This document shows, in pieces, positions 61,706 through 64,000 of a DNA stretch of 64,000 nt. The stretch spans positions 3,262,342 through 3,326,341 of the forward strand of contig NC_033638.1 in assembly GCF_001540865.1 (NCBI RefSeq), written 5' to 3'. The first letter of the stretch is position 1. Each line of letters begins with the position of its first letter. The position numbers and the translations under genes are program-made. The notes beneath the pieces are model-generated. The model was not told the DNA's origin and did no database searches. It saw only the letters and a program-made list of their open reading frames with translations. The DNA comes from Ananas comosus. Taxonomy: Eukaryota > Streptophyta > Magnoliopsida > Poales > Bromeliaceae.

Positions 61706-62208
61706 TGGCTACTATACTATCAGCAGTACAAAGACCTCCGTACTATCAAGTTGTTTTCGGCTCTATTAGATTTGATCTACGTTATTGAAAGTGTTTGAAA
61801 ATTAAATTTTATAATTTTTCAACATCATTTAGCTATTAAACGAGTAGTCTAAAAATGAATGGTTGAATATAAAAATCTCATGAAATATGATAACAAAATA
61901 TTTGAATTTAAGATTCGAGATACTGATCTTACTCTAAATAGTGAAGAGAATTTTTTATAAAAAATTCATCGGATTTAAATTGTTTTACACCGTTAAATTC
62001 ACAAATGCATCATATCGATCATTAAAATTATCAATTTTGAGACATTTTGATCACTAATAGCATACAAAAAAAATATGAAATTTGGTTTTAAAATATTTCC
62101 AATAGTATAGATTATGTTTAATAGAACTGATCATCGATTCAGTAGGCGCATCATCGAAAACAACTTGGGAGCACGAATGCCTCCATGCTATCGTTAGTAT
62201 AGTAGCTA
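61706..62208. mobile_element. MITE, second copy of 17582-18084
   Basis: Same inverted ends (GGCTACTATACTAT...) and AT-rich centre, reverse orientation, with scattered substitutions. Confidence 0.8.
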
Positions 62209-62771
62209 GATTCTTTATATCTTTTAAAGCTATACAAAATTAAATGCAAGACATATGATAAAAAACGAGACCTAATTTTGTTTTTTTCTTTTTTCGAGTT
62301 TGGGCATCTTAAAGCTGACAAGCAGATACTTACCCTATTTAGACTAAGGAACTATTTGATTCCATGTAAAACTACAAAAAAAATAATGTTTATGCAAAAT
62401 TTGCAAGCAATTCATCATCCACTTCTATACTATTTCAAATAAAAATTGGTCTTTTTTTTAAAGAAAAAGACAACAATGCCAAAGAGGCCAAAATTAATCC
62501 ACCAAGTGATTATTTTAATGTAAAAATGTTTAAAATTTAGCTGAACTATAGACTATTTTGATTCGACCATCTCACTTTTCAAAATTTTGATTTTAGTACC
62601 CAATTTTTTAATTTGTTTGATTTAAATAATTTTGTCGTTATTTGTACACAAAATTTAAGCTAATTGCATACTTTAATTAATTTATAATTACTTAAATTGT
62701 ATAAAATATATTAATTAAACCCATAAAGATAAATGATGCGTTTAAATTTTAAAATTAAAGGGTTAATAACA

Positions 62772-62910
62772 GCTTTTTTTAGAGAAAGATAGCATGCTAC
62801 CTGTTTTACTTATTTTTTTAGAAATAGACCTAAGTATAAATGTGAACTAATTAGGATTCGAATTTGGGACCTCAGGTACCAACCACCAAGCCCCCACTTG
62901 TGCTAGGGAC
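62772..62910 (-). mobile_element. SINE, second copy of 16872-17011
   Basis: Minus-strand TGTCCCTAGCACAAGTGG, GGTACCTGAGGTCCC and ATTCGAATCC, ending in an A-rich tail at the left. Co-linear with arm 1. Confidence 0.7.
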
Positions 62911-63290
62911 AGTCAATTACAGGTCATGTAGTTAAATCAAAATGGGTTATACTTGAGATGAGTTTATACATTTTTTAGCTTGCTCTAGATGGATACAAGA
63001 GTACAGATTAATTGAAATATCGTAAGACAAGTTTTGATCCCCTGATAAAGAATATTAATGTTCCATCCTATTAACATGTGAGATTTATCTTCTATGTCCA
63101 AACTGAATGATTTACTTTTGACAATGATAGTGGGGAAATCGATTTTCTTATCAAATGAATTTCATTCATCGAATAGCTGAGTTCGTAAGATCTTCTTAGA
63201 CTGTCGGAGGGCGGAATAATTTTGTGATGATCTTGATTTCATTTACCTAGCAAATAGATCAAATTAGTAGATTGTGTCTCACACACATAC

Positions 63291-63324
<34 letters not shown>

Positions 63325-63374
63325 AACATGTTGATTATATCAAAATTAGAAGGAATCTATAATTCTAGTTCGTC

Positions 63375-63708
63375 TTGGATAGGGACATTATTGCCAATCT
63401 AATAACTTCTATAAGAAATGTTGACATGAATAAAAAAGGAGGGGTTAGAATAGCATCTACAAATATTACCGAAAATATTGTTAAAATATTTCTACAAGAA
63501 GGTTTTATTGAAAACGTTCAGAAACATCAGGAAAGTAATAAATATTTCTTGGTTTCAACTTTGCGACATGGAAAAACCAGAAAATGAATATATAAAGCTA
63601 GAACCATTTTAAAGCGTATCAGCCGATCCGGCTTACGAATTTATTCCAACTATCAACGAACATTTTATGTGGAATGGGAATTGTAAGTCTTTCTACGTCT
63701 CGAGGTAC
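63375..63708 (+). pseudogene. rps8: Plastid rps8 fragment, second nuclear copy
   Basis: Plus-strand translation shows [37 protein letters not shown] and [15 protein letters not shown]. The start codon is TTG, where arm 1 has ATG, and a TGA at 63585 truncates the frame. Downstream, S8-like RSGLRIYSNYQR and [12 protein letters not shown] are still readable in other frames up to about 63708. Several positions (for example N in STNITEN and L in STLRH) are closer to typical plastid S8 than in arm 1. Confidence 0.88.
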
Positions 63709-63999
63709 TCCCATCAATCCTATGGCTGTCTGCACAAGAGAAGCCATAGATTTTCTGTACTTGTTGACTCCAACACTTCCAGAGAAAAGTATGAAAGATT
63801 CAAGCTCCGAAGTAGTTCGCACTACATACTCCATCTCCTTCGCCATCCCGCATACTTTAAACAGATCGCTATACTTACTGTTCGATTTCATCAGCCAAAT
63901 TGCTTGCTCGATCACAGACCTCCTTATTCTCGGAAGCTTAACGGTCGAGCCATCGTGTTTACGTAGTATCTGCGCAAGTCTGTTCGCGAGCTCCGTCGC
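63619..63999 (-). CDS. Second ARM-repeat gene, exon 2 (partial, cut by window edge)
   Basis: 127 codons open without a stop from the edge to a stop at 63619-63621, aligned with exon 2 of the gene at 13002-16135 (shared [53 protein letters not shown]). Amino-acid changes are few and no frameshift is present, so it may be functional. It ends later than arm 1: the shared ...GLMGV is followed by 29 more residues (14 in arm 1) that come from DNA antisense to rps8. The gene converges with the first copy. Its exon 1 would lie outside the window. Confidence 0.8.
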   Translation of the reverse strand, partial: ATELANRLAQILRKHDGSTVKLPRIRRSVIEQAIWLMKSNSKYSDLFKVCGMAKEMEYVVRTTSELESFILFSGSVGVNKYRKSMASLVQTAIGLMGVPRDVERLTIPIPHKMFVDSWNKFVSRIG

Positions 64000-64000
64000 T

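Larger units (their letters stand above)
61347..64000 (-). repeat. Inverted duplication, arm 2 (runs off the window)
   Basis: Reverse complement of about 15799-18810, lacking the 18383-18741 MITE. It contains a MITE (61706-62208), a SINE (62772-62910), the rps8 fragment and ARM exon 2. Differences include a 26-base A run at 63294-63319, where arm 1 has a short T/A mix. Confidence 0.92.

Overview
This window is plant nuclear DNA, most likely from a monocot. The evidence is the large nested LTR retrotransposons with tRNA-Met primer sites, MITEs, a tRNA-like SINE, and one host gene with GT-AG splicing and a very GC-rich 5' coding half. A commelinid such as pineapple would fit, but the species is a guess. 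I see no bacterial, organellar-genome or viral-genome context, and no CRISPR, rRNA or true tRNA gene.

Layout. 1-1457 is a truncated LTR. 2344-11552 is a Ty1/copia element on the minus strand with both 455-bp LTRs and a TATTC target duplication. Its pol is decayed, and its protease is split by a 2.65-kb solo gypsy LTR (6062-8711). 12080-12499 is an AT-rich 165-bp-arm palindrome beside an N gap. 13002-16135 is the only convincing host gene, a two-exon membrane-anchored ARM-repeat protein. Its last codons run into an antisense piece of plastid rps8. 16091-18810 (rps8 piece, SINE, two MITEs) together with exon 2 is repeated in inverted orientation at 61347-64000, where a second ARM gene enters from the right edge on the minus strand.

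The roughly 42 kb between the two inverted arms is mostly nested retrotransposons. A gypsy element (called C here) begins at 20254 inside an older copia fragment. It has a gag with two stop codons and is interrupted by a family-B solo LTR (24967-30796), which itself holds a family-A solo LTR (25859-28599). The 3' LTR of C is cut by a family-B solo LTR (32656-35287), by a structurally complete family-A gypsy element (35354-45867, minus strand, gag-protease open, pol frameshifted) and by a truncated family-B LTR (46599 to about 47986). From 48 to 61.3 kb the DNA is AT-rich, with a MITE, a set of dispersed and tandem repeats, one more family-B solo LTR (55069-57611) and a GC-rich island of unknown nature (60610-61315).

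The host gene pair is convergent (tail to tail), about 47.5 kb apart. The main points for follow-up are: (1) the apparent recruitment of antisense plastid DNA as the C-terminal coding sequence of both ARM copies; (2) palindromic ACCGGT arrays at the same place in the presumed U3 of at least three different LTR families; (3) a stretch around 34.9-41.3 kb with an excess of single-base indels that may be assembly error.
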